Origin: Cinclus cinclus
Lineage: Eukaryota > Chordata > Aves > Passeriformes > Cinclidae
DNA length: 64,000 bases
Reading direction: 5' to 3'
Assembly (NCBI RefSeq): GCF_963662255.1
Contig: NC_085052.1
Coordinates: forward strand, 37,024,654-37,088,653
Of this stretch, positions 47,901 through 60,394 are shown piece by piece. How positions within the stretch are numbered: the stretch's first letter is position 1; each line of letters begins with the position of its first letter. The translations under genes were made by a program, and so were the position numbers. A model generated the notes under the pieces. That model was given only the letters and a program-made list of their open reading frames with translations, did no database searches and had not been told where the DNA came from.

Positions 47901-49607
47901 CCATGCCCTTTTAGGCCACTTGATGTCACAATGAATCATTTGATTCTTGGCCTCCATGGTGGCATAATTGTACCAGGTTTTACTTGGGCCCCATGCTTTC
48001 ACAATTCATCGCTGCCCCTTTTAGGCCCATTGGTGTCACAAGGGATCATTAGATTGTTAGCCTCCATTGGGTCACAATGGATCCTTGCTTCTCTTAACAC
48101 CTGTGGTGTCACAATGCATCCCATGCCCTTTTGGGCCACTTGATGTCACAATGAATCATTTGATTCTTGGCCTCCATGGTGGTGTAATTGTACCAGGTTT
48201 TACTTGGGCCCCATGCTTTCACAATTCATCCCTGCCCCTTTTAGGCCCATTGGTGTCACAAGGGATCATTAGATTGTTAGCCTCCATTGGGTCACAATGG
48301 TTCCTTGCTTCTCTTAACCCCTGTGGTGTCACAATGCATCCCATGCCCTTTTAGGCCACTTGATGTCACAATGAATCATTTGATTCCTGGCCTCCATGGT
48401 GGTGTAATTGTACGAGGTTTTACTTGGGCCCCATGCTTTCACAATTCATCCCTGCCCCTTTTAGGCCCATTGGTGTCACAAGGGATCATTAGATTGTTAG
48501 CCTGCATTGGGTCACAATGGTTCCTTGCTTCTCTTAACCTCTGTGGTGTCACAATGCATCCCATGATCTTTTAGGCCACTTGATGTCACAATGAATCATT
48601 TGATTCTTGGCCTCCATGGTGTCATAATGGTTCCTTGTTTCTATTGGGCCCCATGCTTTCACAATACATCCCTGCTCCTTTTAGGCCCATTGGTGTCAAA
48701 AGGGATCATTAGATTGTTAGCCTCCATTGGGTCACAATGGATCCTTACTTCTCTTAACCCCTGTGCTGTCACAATGCATCCCATGCCCTTTTAGGCCACT
48801 TGATGTCACAATGAATCATTTAATTCTTGGCCTCCATGGTGGCGTAATTGTACCAGGTTTTAATTGGGCCCCATGCTTTCACAATATATCCCTGCCCCTT
48901 TTAGGCCCATTGGTGTCAAAAGGGATCATTAGATTATTAGCCTCCATTGGGTCACAATGGATCCTTGCTTCTCTTAACCCCTGTGCTGTCACAATGCATC
49001 CCATGCCCTTTTAGGCCACTTGATGTCACAATGAATCATTTGATTCTTGGCCTCCACCGTGGCATAATAGATCCTTGCTTCTATTGGTCCCCGTGCTGTA
49101 ACAATCTATCCCTGGCCCTTTTTATACCCCCTGGTGCCAAAAGGGATCATTAGATTGTTAGCCTGCATTGGGTCACAATGGTTCCTTGCTTCTCTTAACC
49201 CCTGTGGTGTCACAATGCATCCCATGCGCTTTTAGGCCACTTGATGTCACAATGAATTATTTGATTCTTGGCCTCCATGGTGGCATAATAGATCCTTGCT
49301 TCTATTGGTCCCCGTGCTGTAACAATTCATCCCTGGCCCTTTTAGGCCCATTGGTGTCACAAGGGATCATTAGATTGTTAGCCTGCATTGGGTCACAATG
49401 GTTCCTTGCTTCTCTTAACCTCTGTGCTGTCACAATGCATCCCATGCCCTTTTAGGCCACTTGATGTCACAATGAATCATTTGATTCTTGGCCTCCATGG
49501 TGTCATAATGGTTCCTTGTTTCTATTGGGCCCCATGCTGTCACAATTCATCCCTGGCCCTTTTACGCCCCCTGGTGTCAAATGGGATCCTGGGATTATTA
49601 GCCTCCA
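44985..49607 (+). repeat. HOR unit 2, canonical 21-mer (4,623 bp)
   Basis: The order is F-D-B-C-A-B-C-B-E-C-A-B-A-C-C-C-A-C-F-B-A, with monomers starting at 44985, 45206, 45426, 45646, 45866 and so on to 49388. Private markers are CATTCCATGCCATTTTAGG at about 45,917 and CTCCCTCGTG in the class E monomer at 46746. Position 1 is marked by ATTTGAGTCTTGG, position 10 by the GTAAACA insertion and position 13 by GGGATGCAGGG. Confidence 0.88.
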
Positions 49608-52600
49608 TTGGGTCACAATGCATCCTTGCTGCTCTTAACCCCTGTGGTGTCACAATGCATCCCATGCCCTTTTAGGCCACTTGATGTCACAATGAATCAT
49701 TTGAGTCTTGGCCTCCACGGTGGCATAATAGATCCTTGCTTCTATTGGTCCCCGTGCTGTAACAATCCATCCCTGGCCCTTTTTATACCCCCTGGTGCCA
49801 CAAGGGATCATTAGATTGTTAGCCTGCATTGGGTCACAATGGTTCCTTGCTTCTCTTAACCTCTGTGGTGTCACAATGCATTCCAAGCCCTTTTAGGCCA
49901 CTTGGTCTTACAATGAACCATTTGATTCTTGGCCTTCATGGTGTCATAATGGTTCCTTGCTTCTATAGGTCCCCATGCTGTCAGAGTTCATCAGTGGTCC
50001 TCTTGCGCCTCCTGGTGTCAAAAGGGATACTTAGATTGTTAGCCTCCATTGGGTCACAATGGATCCTTGCTTCTCTTAACCCCTGTGCTGTCACAATGCA
50101 TCCCATGCCCTTTTAGGCCACATGATGTCACAATGAATTATCTGATTCTTGGCCTCAATGGTGGCATAATAGATCCTTGCTTCTATTGGTCCCCGTGCTG
50201 TAACAATTCATCCCTGGCCCTTTTAGGCCCATTGGTGTCACAAGGGATCATTAGATTGTTAGCCTCCCTTGGGTCACAATGGTTCCTTGCTTCTCTTAAC
50301 CTCTGTGGTGTCACAATGCATCCCATGCCCTTTTAGGCCACTTGATGTCACAAGGAATTATTTGATTCTTGGCCTCCATGGTGGCATAATTGTACCAGGT
50401 TTTACTTGGGCCCCATGCTTTCACAATTCATCCCTGCCCCTTTTAGGCCCATTGGTGTCACAAGGGATCATTAGATTGTTAGCCTGCATTGGGTCACAAT
50501 GGTTCCTTGCTTCTCTTAACCTCTGTGGTATCACAATGCATCCCATGCCCTTTTAGGCCACTTGATGTCACAATGAATCATTTGATTCTTGGCCTCCATG
50601 GTGTCATAATGGTTCCTTGTTTCTATTGGGCCCCATGCTGCCACAATTCATCCCTGGCCCTTTTACGCCCCCTGGTGTCAAATGGGATCCTGGGATTTTT
50701 AGCCTCCATTGGGTCACAATGGATCCTTACTTCTCTTAACCCCTGTGCTGTCACAATGCATCCCATGCCCTTTTAGGCCACATGATGTCACAATGAATTA
50801 TTTGATTCTTGGCCTCCATGGCGGCATAATAGATCCTTGCTTCTATTGGTCCCCGTGCTGTAACAATTCATCCCTGGCCCTTTTAGGCCCATTGGTGTCA
50901 CAAGGGATCATTAGATTGTTAGCCTCCATTGGGTCACAATGGATCCTTGCTTCTCTTAACACCTGTGGTGTCACAATGCATCCCATGCCCTTTTGGGCCA
51001 CTTGATGTCACAATGAATCATTTGATTCTTGGCCTCCATGGTGGCATAATTGTAGCAGGTTTTAATTGGGCCCCATTCTTTCACAATACATCCCTGCCCC
51101 TTTTAGGCCCATTGGTGTCACAAGGGATCATTAGATTGTTAGCCTGCATTGGGTCACAATGGATCCTTGCTTCTCTTAACCCCTGTGGTGTCACAATGCA
51201 TCCCATGCCCTTTTAGGCCACATGACGTCACAATGAATCATTTGATTCTTGGCCTCCATGGCGGCATAATAGATCCTAGCTTCTATTGGTCCCCGTGCTG
51301 TAACAATTCATCCCTGGCCCTTTTAGGCCCATTGGTGTCACAAGGGATCATTAGATTGTTAGCCTGCATTGGGTCACAATGGTTCCTTGCTTCTCTTAAC
51401 CTCTGTGGTGTCACAATGCATCCCATGCCCTTTTAGGCCACTTGATGTCACAATGAATCATTTGATTCTTGGCCTCCCTGGTGTCATAAACGTTCCTTGC
51501 TTCTATTGGGCCCCATGCTGTCAGAGTCCATCCGTGGTCCTTTTGCGCCCCCTGGTGTCAAAAGGGATTCTTAGATTGTTAGCCTGCATTGGGTCACAAT
51601 GGATCCTTGCTTCTCTTAACCCCTGTGCTGTCACAATGCATCCCATGCCCTTTTAGGCCACTTGATGTCACAATGAATCATTTGATTCTTGGCCTCCATG
51701 GTGGTGTAATTGTACCAGGTTTTACTTGGGCCCCATGCTTTCACAATTAATCCCTGGCCCTTTTAGGCCCATTGGTGTAAACAAGGGATCATTAGATTGT
51801 TAGCCTGCATTGGGTCACAATGGTTCCTTGCTTCTCTTAACCTCTGTGGTGTCACAATGCATCCCATGCCCTTTTAGGCCACTTGATGTCACAATGAATC
51901 GTTTGATTCTTGGCCTCCATGGTGTCATAATGGTTCCTTGTTTCTATTGGGCCCCATCCCTTCACAATACATCCCTGCCCCTTTTAGGCGCCTTGGTGTC
52001 AAAAGGGATCATTAGATTGTTAGCCTGCATTGGGTCACAATGGTTCCTTGCTTCTCTTAACCTCTGTGGTATCACAATGCATTCCATGCCATTTTAGGCC
52101 ACTTGATGTCACAATGAATCATTTGATTCTTGGCCTCCATGGTGTCATAATGGTTCCATGTTTCTATTGGGCCCCATGCTGCCACAATTCATCCCTGGCC
52201 CTTTTACGCCCCCTGGTGTCAAATGGGATCCTGGGATTTTTAGCCTCCATTGGGTCACAATGGATCCTTACTTCTCTTAACCCCTGTGCTGTCACAATGC
52301 ATCCCATGCCCTTTTAGGCCACATGATGTCACAATGAATTATTTGATTCTTGCCCTCCATGGCGGCATAATAGATCCTTGCTTCTATTGGTCCCCGTGCT
52401 GTAACAATTCATCCCTGGCCCTTTTAGGCCCATTGGTGTCACAAGGGATCATTAGATTGTTAGCCTCCATTGGGTCACAATGGATCCTTGCTTCTCTTAA
52501 CACCTGTGGTGTCACAATGCATCCCATGCCCTTTTGGGCCACTTGATGTCACAATGAATCATTTGATTCTTGGCCTCCATGGTGGCATAATTGTACCAGG

Positions 52601-55600
52601 TTTTACTTGGGCCCCATGCTTTCACAATTCATCGCTGCCCCTTTTAGGCCCATTGGTGTCACAAGGGATCATTAGATTGTTAGCCTCCATTGGGTCACAA
52701 TGGATCCTTGCTTCTCTTAACCCCTGTGGTGTCACAATGCATCCCATGCCCTTTTAGGCCACATGACGTCACAATGAATCATTTGATTCTTGGCCTCCAT
52801 GGCGGCATAATAGATCCTTGCTTCTATTGGTCCCCGTGCTGTAACAATTCATCCCTGGCCCTTTTAGGCCCATTGGTGTCACAAGGGATCATTAGATTGT
52901 TAGCCTGCATTGGGTCACAATGGTTCCTTGCTTCTCTTAACCTCTGTGGTGTCACAATGCATCCCATGCCCTTTTAGGCCACTTGATGTCACAATGAATC
53001 ACTTGATTCTTGGCCTCCCTCGTGTCATAAACGTTCCTTGCTTCTATTGGGCCCCATGCTGTCAGAGTCCATCCGTGGTCCTTTTGCGCCCCCTGGTGTC
53101 AAAAGGGATTCTTAGATTGTTAGCCTGCATTGGGTCACAATGGATCCTTGCTTCTCTTAACCCCTGTGCTGTCACAATGCATCCCATGCCCTTTTAGGCC
53201 ACTTGATGTCACAATGAATCATTTGATTCTTGGCCTCCATGGTGGTGTAATTGTACCAGGTTTTACTTGGGCCCCATGCTTTCACAATTAATCCCTGGCC
53301 CTTTTAGGCCCATTGGTGTAAACAAGGGATCATTAGATTGTTAGCCTGCATTGGGTCACAATGGTTCCTTGCTTCTCTTAACCTCTGTGGTGTCACAATG
53401 CATCCCATGCCCTTTTGGGCCACTTGATGTCACAATGAATCGTTTGATTCTTGGCCTCCATGGTGTCATAATGGTTCCTTGTTTCTATTGGTCCCCGTGC
53501 TGTAACAATTCATCCCTGCCCCTTTTAGGCGCCTTGGTGTCAAAAGGGATCATTAGATTGTTAGCCTGCATTGGGTCACAATGGATCCTTACTTCTCTTA
53601 ACCCCTGTGCTGTCACAATGCATCCCATGCCCTTTTAGGCCACATGATGTCACAATGAATTATCTGATTCTTGGCCTCCATGGCGGCATAATAGATCCTT
53701 GCTTCTATTGGTCCCCGTGCTGTAACAATTCATCCCTGCCCCTTTTAGGCCCATTGGTGTCACAAGGGATCATTAGATTGTTAGCCTGCATTGGGTCACA
53801 ATGGTTCCTTGCTTCTCTTAACCTCTGTGGTGTCAAAATGCATCCCATGCCCTTTTAGGCCACTTGATGTCACAATGAATCATTTGATTCTTGGCCTCCA
53901 TGGTGTCATAATGGTTCCCTGCTTCTATTGGGCCCCATGCCTTCACAATTCATCCCTGGCCCTTTTACGCCCCCTGGTGTCAAATGGGATGCAGGGATTA
54001 TTAGTCTCCATTGGGTCACAATGGATCCTTGCTTCTCTTAACCTCTGTGGTGTCACAATGCATCCCATGCCCTTTTAGGCCACTTGATGTCACAATGAAT
54101 CATTTGATTCTTGGCCTCCATGGTGGCATAATTGTACCAGGTTTTACTTGGGCCCCATGCTTTCACAATTCATCGCTGCCCCTTTTAGGCCCATTGGTGT
54201 CACAAGGGATCATTAGATTGTTAGCCTCCATTGGGTCACAATGGATCCTTGCTTCTCTTAACACCTGTGGTGTCACAATGCATCCCATGCCCTTTTGGGC
54301 CACTTGATGTCACAATGAATCATTTGATTCTTGGCCTCCATGGTGGTGTAATTGTACCAGGTTTTACTTGGGCCCCATGCTTTCACAATTCATCCCTGCC
54401 CCTTTTAGGCCCATTGGTGTCACAAGGGATCATTAGATTGTTAGCCTCCATTGGGTCACAATGGTTCCTTGCTTCTCTTAACCCCTGTGGTGTCACAATG
54501 CATCCCATGCCCTTTTAGGCCACTTGATGTCACAATGAATCATTTGATTCCTGGCCTCCATGGTGGTGTAATTGTACGAGGTTTTACTTGGGCCCCATGC
54601 TTTCACAATTCATCCCTGCCCCTTTTAGGCCCATTGGTGTCACAAGGGATCATTAGATTGTTAGCCTGCATTGGGTCACAATGGTTCCTTGCTTCTCTTA
54701 ACCTCTGTGGTGTCACAATGCATCCCATGATCTTTTAGGCCACTTGATGTCACAATGAATCATTTGATTCTTGGCCTCCATGGTGTCATAATGGTTCCTT
54801 GTTTCTATTGGGCCCCATGCTTTCACAATACATCCCTGCTCCTTTTAGGCCCATTGGTGTCAAAAGGGATCATTAGATTGTTAGCCTCCATTGGGTCACA
54901 ATGGATCCTTACTTCTCTTAACCCCTGTGCTGTCACAATGCATCCCATGCCCTTTTAGGCCACTTGATGTCACAATGAATCATTTAATTCTTGGCCTCCA
55001 TGGTGGCGTAATTGTACCAGGTTTTAATTGGGCCCCATGCTTTCACAATATATCCCTGCCCCTTTTAGGCCCATTGGTGTCAAAAGGGATCATTAGATTA
55101 TTAGCCTCCATTGGGTCACAATGGATCCTTGCTTCTCTTAACCCCTGTGCTGTCACAATGCATCCCATGCCCTTTTAGGCCACTTGATGTCACAATGAAT
55201 CATTTGATTCTTGGCCTCCACCGTGGCATAATAGATCCTTGCTTCTATTGGTCCCCGTGCTGTAACAATCTATCCCTGGCCCTTTTTATACCCCCTGGTG
55301 CCAAAAGGGATCATTAGATTGTTAGCCTGCATTGGGTCACAATGGTTCCTTGCTTCTCTTAACCCCTGTGGTGTCACAATGCATCCCATGCGCTTTTAGG
55401 CCACTTGATGTCACAATGAATTATTTGATTCTTGGCCTCCATGGTGGCATAATAGATCCTTGCTTCTATTGGTCCCCGTGCTGTAACAATTCATCCCTGG
55501 CCCTTTTAGGCCCATTGGTGTCACAAGGGATCATTAGATTGTTAGCCTGCATTGGGTCACAATGGTTCCTTGCTTCTCTTAACCTCTGTGCTGTCACAAT

Positions 55601-55771
55601 GCATCCCATGCCCTTTTAGGCCACTTGATGTCACAATGAATCATTTGATTCTTGGCCTCCATGGTGTCATAATGGTTCCTTGTTTCTATTGGGCCCCATG
55701 CTGTCACAATTCATCCCTGGCCCTTTTACGCCCCCTGGTGTCAAATGGGATCCTGGGATTATTAGCCTCCA
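49608..55771 (+). repeat. HOR unit 3, expanded 28-mer (6,164 bp)
   Basis: Positions 1-11 (49608-52029) are followed by a return to position 5 at 52030, so positions 5-11 are present twice (seven extra monomers, 1,541 bp). The first part carries markers that recur in unit 4 (CCCCATCCCTTCAC at about 51,955, GATCCTAGC at about 51,275). The part after 52030 carries unit 2 markers (CATTCCATGCCATTTTAGG, CTCCCTCGTG). The unit is therefore a recombinant of two HOR haplotypes. Confidence 0.85.
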
Positions 55772-58700
55772 TTGGGTCACAATGCATCCTTGCTGCTCTT
55801 AACCCCTGTGGTGTCACAATGCATCCCATGCCCTTTTAGGCCACTTGATGTCACAATGAATCATTTGAGTCTTGGCCTCCACGGTGGCATAATAGATCCT
55901 TGCTTCTATTGGTCCCCGTGCTGTAACAATCCATCCCTGGCCCTTTTTATACCCCCTGGTGCCACAAGGGATCATTAGATTGTTAGCCTGCATTGGGTCA
56001 CAATGGTTCCTTGCTTCTCTTAACCTCTGTGGTGTCACAATGCATTCCAAGCCCTTTTAGGCCACTTGGTCTTACAATGAACCATTTGATTCTTGGCCTT
56101 CATGGTGTCATAATGGTTCCTTGCTTCTATAGGTCCCCATGCTGTCAGAGTTCATCAGTGGTCCTCTTGCGCCTCCTGGTGTCAAAAGGGATACTTAGAT
56201 TGTTAGCCTCCATTGGGTCACAATGGATCCTTGCTTCTCTTAACCCCTGTGCTGTCACAATGCATCCCATGCCCTTTTAGGCCACATGATGTCACAATGA
56301 ATTATCTGATTCTTGGCCTCAATGGTGGCATAATAGATCCTTGCTTCTATTGGTCCCCGTGCTGTAACAATTCATCCCTGGCCCTTTTAGGCCCATTGGT
56401 GTCACAAGGGATCATTAGATTGTTAGCCTCCCTTGGGTCACAATGGTTCCTTGCTTCTCTTAACCTCTGTGGTGTCACAATGCATCCCATGCCCTTTTAG
56501 GCCACTTGATGTCACAAGGAATTATTTGATTCTTGGCCTCCATGGTGGCATAATTGTACCAGGTTTTACTTGGGCCCCATGCTTTCACAATTCATCCCTG
56601 CCCCTTTTAGGCCCATTGGTGTCACAAGGGATCATTAGATTGTTAGCCTGCATTGGGTCACAATGGTTCCTTGCTTCTCTTAACCTCTGTGGTATCACAA
56701 TGCATCCCATGCCCTTTTAGGCCACTTGATGTCACAATGAATCATTTGATTCTTGGCCTCCATGGTGTCATAATGGTTCCTTGTTTCTATTGGGCCCCAT
56801 GCTGCCACAATTCATCCCTGGCCCTTTTACGCCCCCTGGTGTCAAATGGGATCCTGGGATTTTTAGCCTCCATTGGGTCACAATGGATCCTTACTTCTCT
56901 TAACCCCTGTGCTGTCACAATGCATCCCATGCCCTTTTAGGCCACATGATGTCACAATGAATTATTTGATTCTTGCCCTCCATGGCGGCATAATAGATCC
57001 TTGCTTCTATTGGTCCCCGTGCTGTAACAATTCATCCCTGGCCCTTTTAGGCCCATTGGTGTCACAAGGGATCATTAGATTGTTAGCCTCCATTGGGTCA
57101 CAATGGATCCTTGCTTCTCTTAACACCTGTGGTGTCACAATGCATCCCATGCCCTTTTGGGCCACTTGATGTCACAATGAATCATTTGATTCTTGGCCTC
57201 CATGGTGGCATAATTGTAGCAGGTTTTAATTGGGCCCCATTCTTTCACAATACATCCCTGCCCCTTTTAGGCCCATTGGTGTCACAAGGGATCATTAGAT
57301 TGTTAGCCTGCATTGGGTCACAATGGATCCTTGCTTCTCTTAACCCCTGTGGTGTCACAATGCATCCCATGCCCTTTTAGGCCACATGACGTCACAATGA
57401 ATCATTTGATTCTTGGCCTCCATGGCGGCATAATAGATCCTAGCTTCTATTGGTCCCCGTGCTGTAACAATTCATCCCTGGCCCTTTTAGGCCCATTGGT
57501 GTCACAAGGGATCATTAGATTGTTAGCCTGCATTGGGTCACAATGGTTCCTTGCTTCTCTTAACCTCTGTGGTGTCACAATGCATCCCATGCCCTTTTAG
57601 GCCACTTGATGTCACAATGAATCATTTGATTCTTGGCCTCCCTGGTGTCATAAACGTTCCTTGCTTCTATTGGGCCCCATGCTGTCAGAGTCCATCCGTG
57701 GTCCTTTTGCGCCCCCTGGTGTCAAAAGGGATTCTTAGATTGTTAGCCTGCATTGGGTCACAATGGATCCTTGCTTCTCTTAACCCCTGTGCTGTCACAA
57801 TGCATCCCATGCCCTTTTAGGCCACTTGATGTCACAATGAATCATTTGATTCTTGGCCTCCATGGTGGTGTAATTGTACCAGGTTTTACTTGGGCCCCAT
57901 GCTTTCACAATTAATCCCTGGCCCTTTTAGGCCCATTGGTGTAAACAAGGGATCATTAGATTGTTAGCCTGCATTGGGTCACAATGGTTCCTTGCTTCTC
58001 TTAACCTCTGTGGTGTCACAATGCATCCCATGCCCTTTTAGGCCACTTGATGTCACAATGAATCGTTTGATTCTTGGCCTCCATGGTGTCATAATGGTTC
58101 CTTGTTTCTATTGGGCCCCATCCCTTCACAATACATCCCTGCCCCTTTTAGGCGCCTTGGTGTCAAAAGGGATCATTAGATTGTTAGCCTGCATTGGGTC
58201 ACAATGGATCCTTACTTCTCTTAACCCCTGTGCTGTCACAATGCATCCCATGCCCTTTTAGGCCACATGATGTCACAATGAATTATCTGATTCTTGGCCT
58301 CCATGGCGGCATAATAGATCCTTGCTTCTATTGGTCCCCGTGCTGTAACAATTCATCCCTGGCCCTTTTAGGCCCATTGGTGTCACAAGGGATCATTAGA
58401 TTGTTAGCCTGCATTGGGTCACAATGGTTCCTTGCTTCTCTTAACCTCTGTGGTGTCAAAATGCATCCCATGCCCTTTTAGGCCACTTGATGTCACAATG
58501 AATCATTTGATTCTTGGCCTCCATGGTGTCATAATGGTTCCCTGCTTCTATTGGGCCCCATGCCTTCACAATTCATCCCTGGCCCTTTTACGCCCCCTGG
58601 TGTCAAATGGGATGCAGGGATTATTAGTCTCCATTGGGTCACAATGGATCCTTGCTTCTCTTAACCTCTGTGGTGTCACAATGCATCCCATGCCCTTTTA

Positions 58701-60394
58701 GGCCACTTGATGTCACAATGAATCATTTGATTCTTGGCCTCCATGGTGGCATAATTGTACCAGGTTTTACTTGGGCCCCATGCTTTCACAATTCATCGCT
58801 GCCCCTTTTAGGCCCATTGGTGTCACAAGGGATCATTAGATTGTTAGCCTCCATTGGGTCACAATGGATCCTTGCTTCTCTTAACACCTGTGGTGTCACA
58901 ATGCATCCCATGCCCTTTTGGGCCACTTGATGTCACAATGAATCATTTGATTCTTGGCCTCCATGGTGGTGTAATTGTACCAGGTTTTACTTGGGCCCCA
59001 TGCTTTCACAATTCATCCCTGCCCCTTTTAGGCCCATTGGTGTCACAAGGGATCATTAGATTGTTAGCCTCCATTGGGTCCCAATGGTTCCTTGCTTCTC
59101 TTAACCCCTGTGGTGTCACAATGCATCCCATGCCCTTTTAGGCCACGTGATGTCACAATGAATCATTTGATTCCTGGCCTCCATGGTGGTGTAATTGTAC
59201 GAGGTTTTACTTGGGCCCCATGCTTTCACAATTCATCCCTGCCCCTTTTAGGCCCATTGGTGTCACAAGGGATCATTAGATTGTTAGCCTGCATTGGGTC
59301 ACAATGGTTCCTTGCTTCTCTTAACCTCTGTGGTGTCACAATGCATCCCATGATCTTTTAGGCCACTTGATGTCACAATGAATCATTTGATTCTTGGCCT
59401 CCATGGTGTCATAATGGTTCCTTGTTTCTATTGGGCCCCATGCTTTCACAATACATCCCTGCTCCTTTTAGGCCCATTGGTGTCAAAAGGGATCATTAGA
59501 TTGTTAGCCTCCATTGGGTCACAATGGATCCTTACTTCTCTTAACCCCTGTGCTGTCACAATGCATCCCATGCCCTTTTAGGCCACTTGATGTCACAATG
59601 AATCATTTAATTCTTGGCCTCCATGGTGGCGTAATTGTACCAGGTTTTAATTGGGCCCCATGCTTTCACAATATATCCCTGCCCCTTTTAGGCCCATTGG
59701 TGTCAAAAGGGATCATTAGATTATTAGCCTCCATTGGGTCACAATGGATCCTTGCTTCTCTTAACCCCTGTGCTGTCACAATGCATCCCATGCCCTTTTA
59801 GGCCACTTGATGTCACAATGAATCATTTGATTCTTGGCCTCCACCGTGGCATAATAGATCCTTGCTTCTATTGGTCCCCGTGCTGTAACAATCTATCCCT
59901 GGCCCTTTTTATACCCCCTGGTGCCAAAAGGGATCATTAGATTGTTAGCCTGCATTGGGTCACAATGGTTCCTTGCTTCTCTTAACCCCTGTGGTGTCAC
60001 AATGCATCCCATGCACTTTTAGGCCACTTGATGTCACAATGAATTATTTGATTCTTGGCCTCCATGGTGGCATAATAGATCCTTGCTTCTATTGGTCCCC
60101 GTGCTGTAACAATTCATCCCTGGCCCTTTTAGGCCCATTGGTGTCACAAGGGATCATTAGATTGTTAGCCTGCATTGGGTCACAATGGTTCCTTGCTTCT
60201 CTTAACCTCTGTGCTGTCACAATGCATCCCATGCCCTTTTAGGCCACTTGATGTCACAATGAATCATTTGATTCTTGGCCTCCATGGTGTCATAATGGTT
60301 CCTTGTTTCTATTGGGCCCCATGCTGTCACAATTCATCCCTGGCCCTTTTACGCCCCCTGGTGTCAAATGGGATCCTGGGATTATTAGCCTCCA
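55772..60394 (+). repeat. HOR unit 4, canonical 21-mer (4,623 bp)
   Basis: The 21 classes are in the canonical order. Positions 1-11 match the start of unit 3 at offset 6,164. The later positions match unit 3 at offset 4,623. Private changes include GGGTCCCAATGG in place of GGGTCACAATGG at about 59,080 and GGCCACGTGATG at about 59,145. Confidence 0.87.
57533..57752 (+). repeat. Class E monomer (example)
   Basis: Class E combines a standard first half with CTCCCTGGTGTCATAAACG in subunits 3-4 and the class D ending (CAGAGTCCATCCGTGG, TTTTGCGCCCCC). It looks like an A/D recombinant that later gained private substitutions. It occurs once per 21-mer unit (42123, 46746, 51369, 52910, 57533, 62157) and also at 12279 and 31114 in the left region, which makes it a good marker of shared ancestry. 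Confidence 0.75.

Larger units (their letters stand above)
45866..58193 (+). repeat. 6,164-bp tandem duplication (28 monomers, two copies)
   Basis: Bases 45866-52029 and 52030-58193 match in register. They share rare markers such as CATTCCATGCCATTTTAGG, GATCCTAGC and CCCCATCCCTTCAC. I noticed very few differences, for example CTTGGCCTCC at about 50,809 versus CTTGCCCTCC at about 56,973. This appears to be the youngest large event in the window. Confidence 0.85.
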
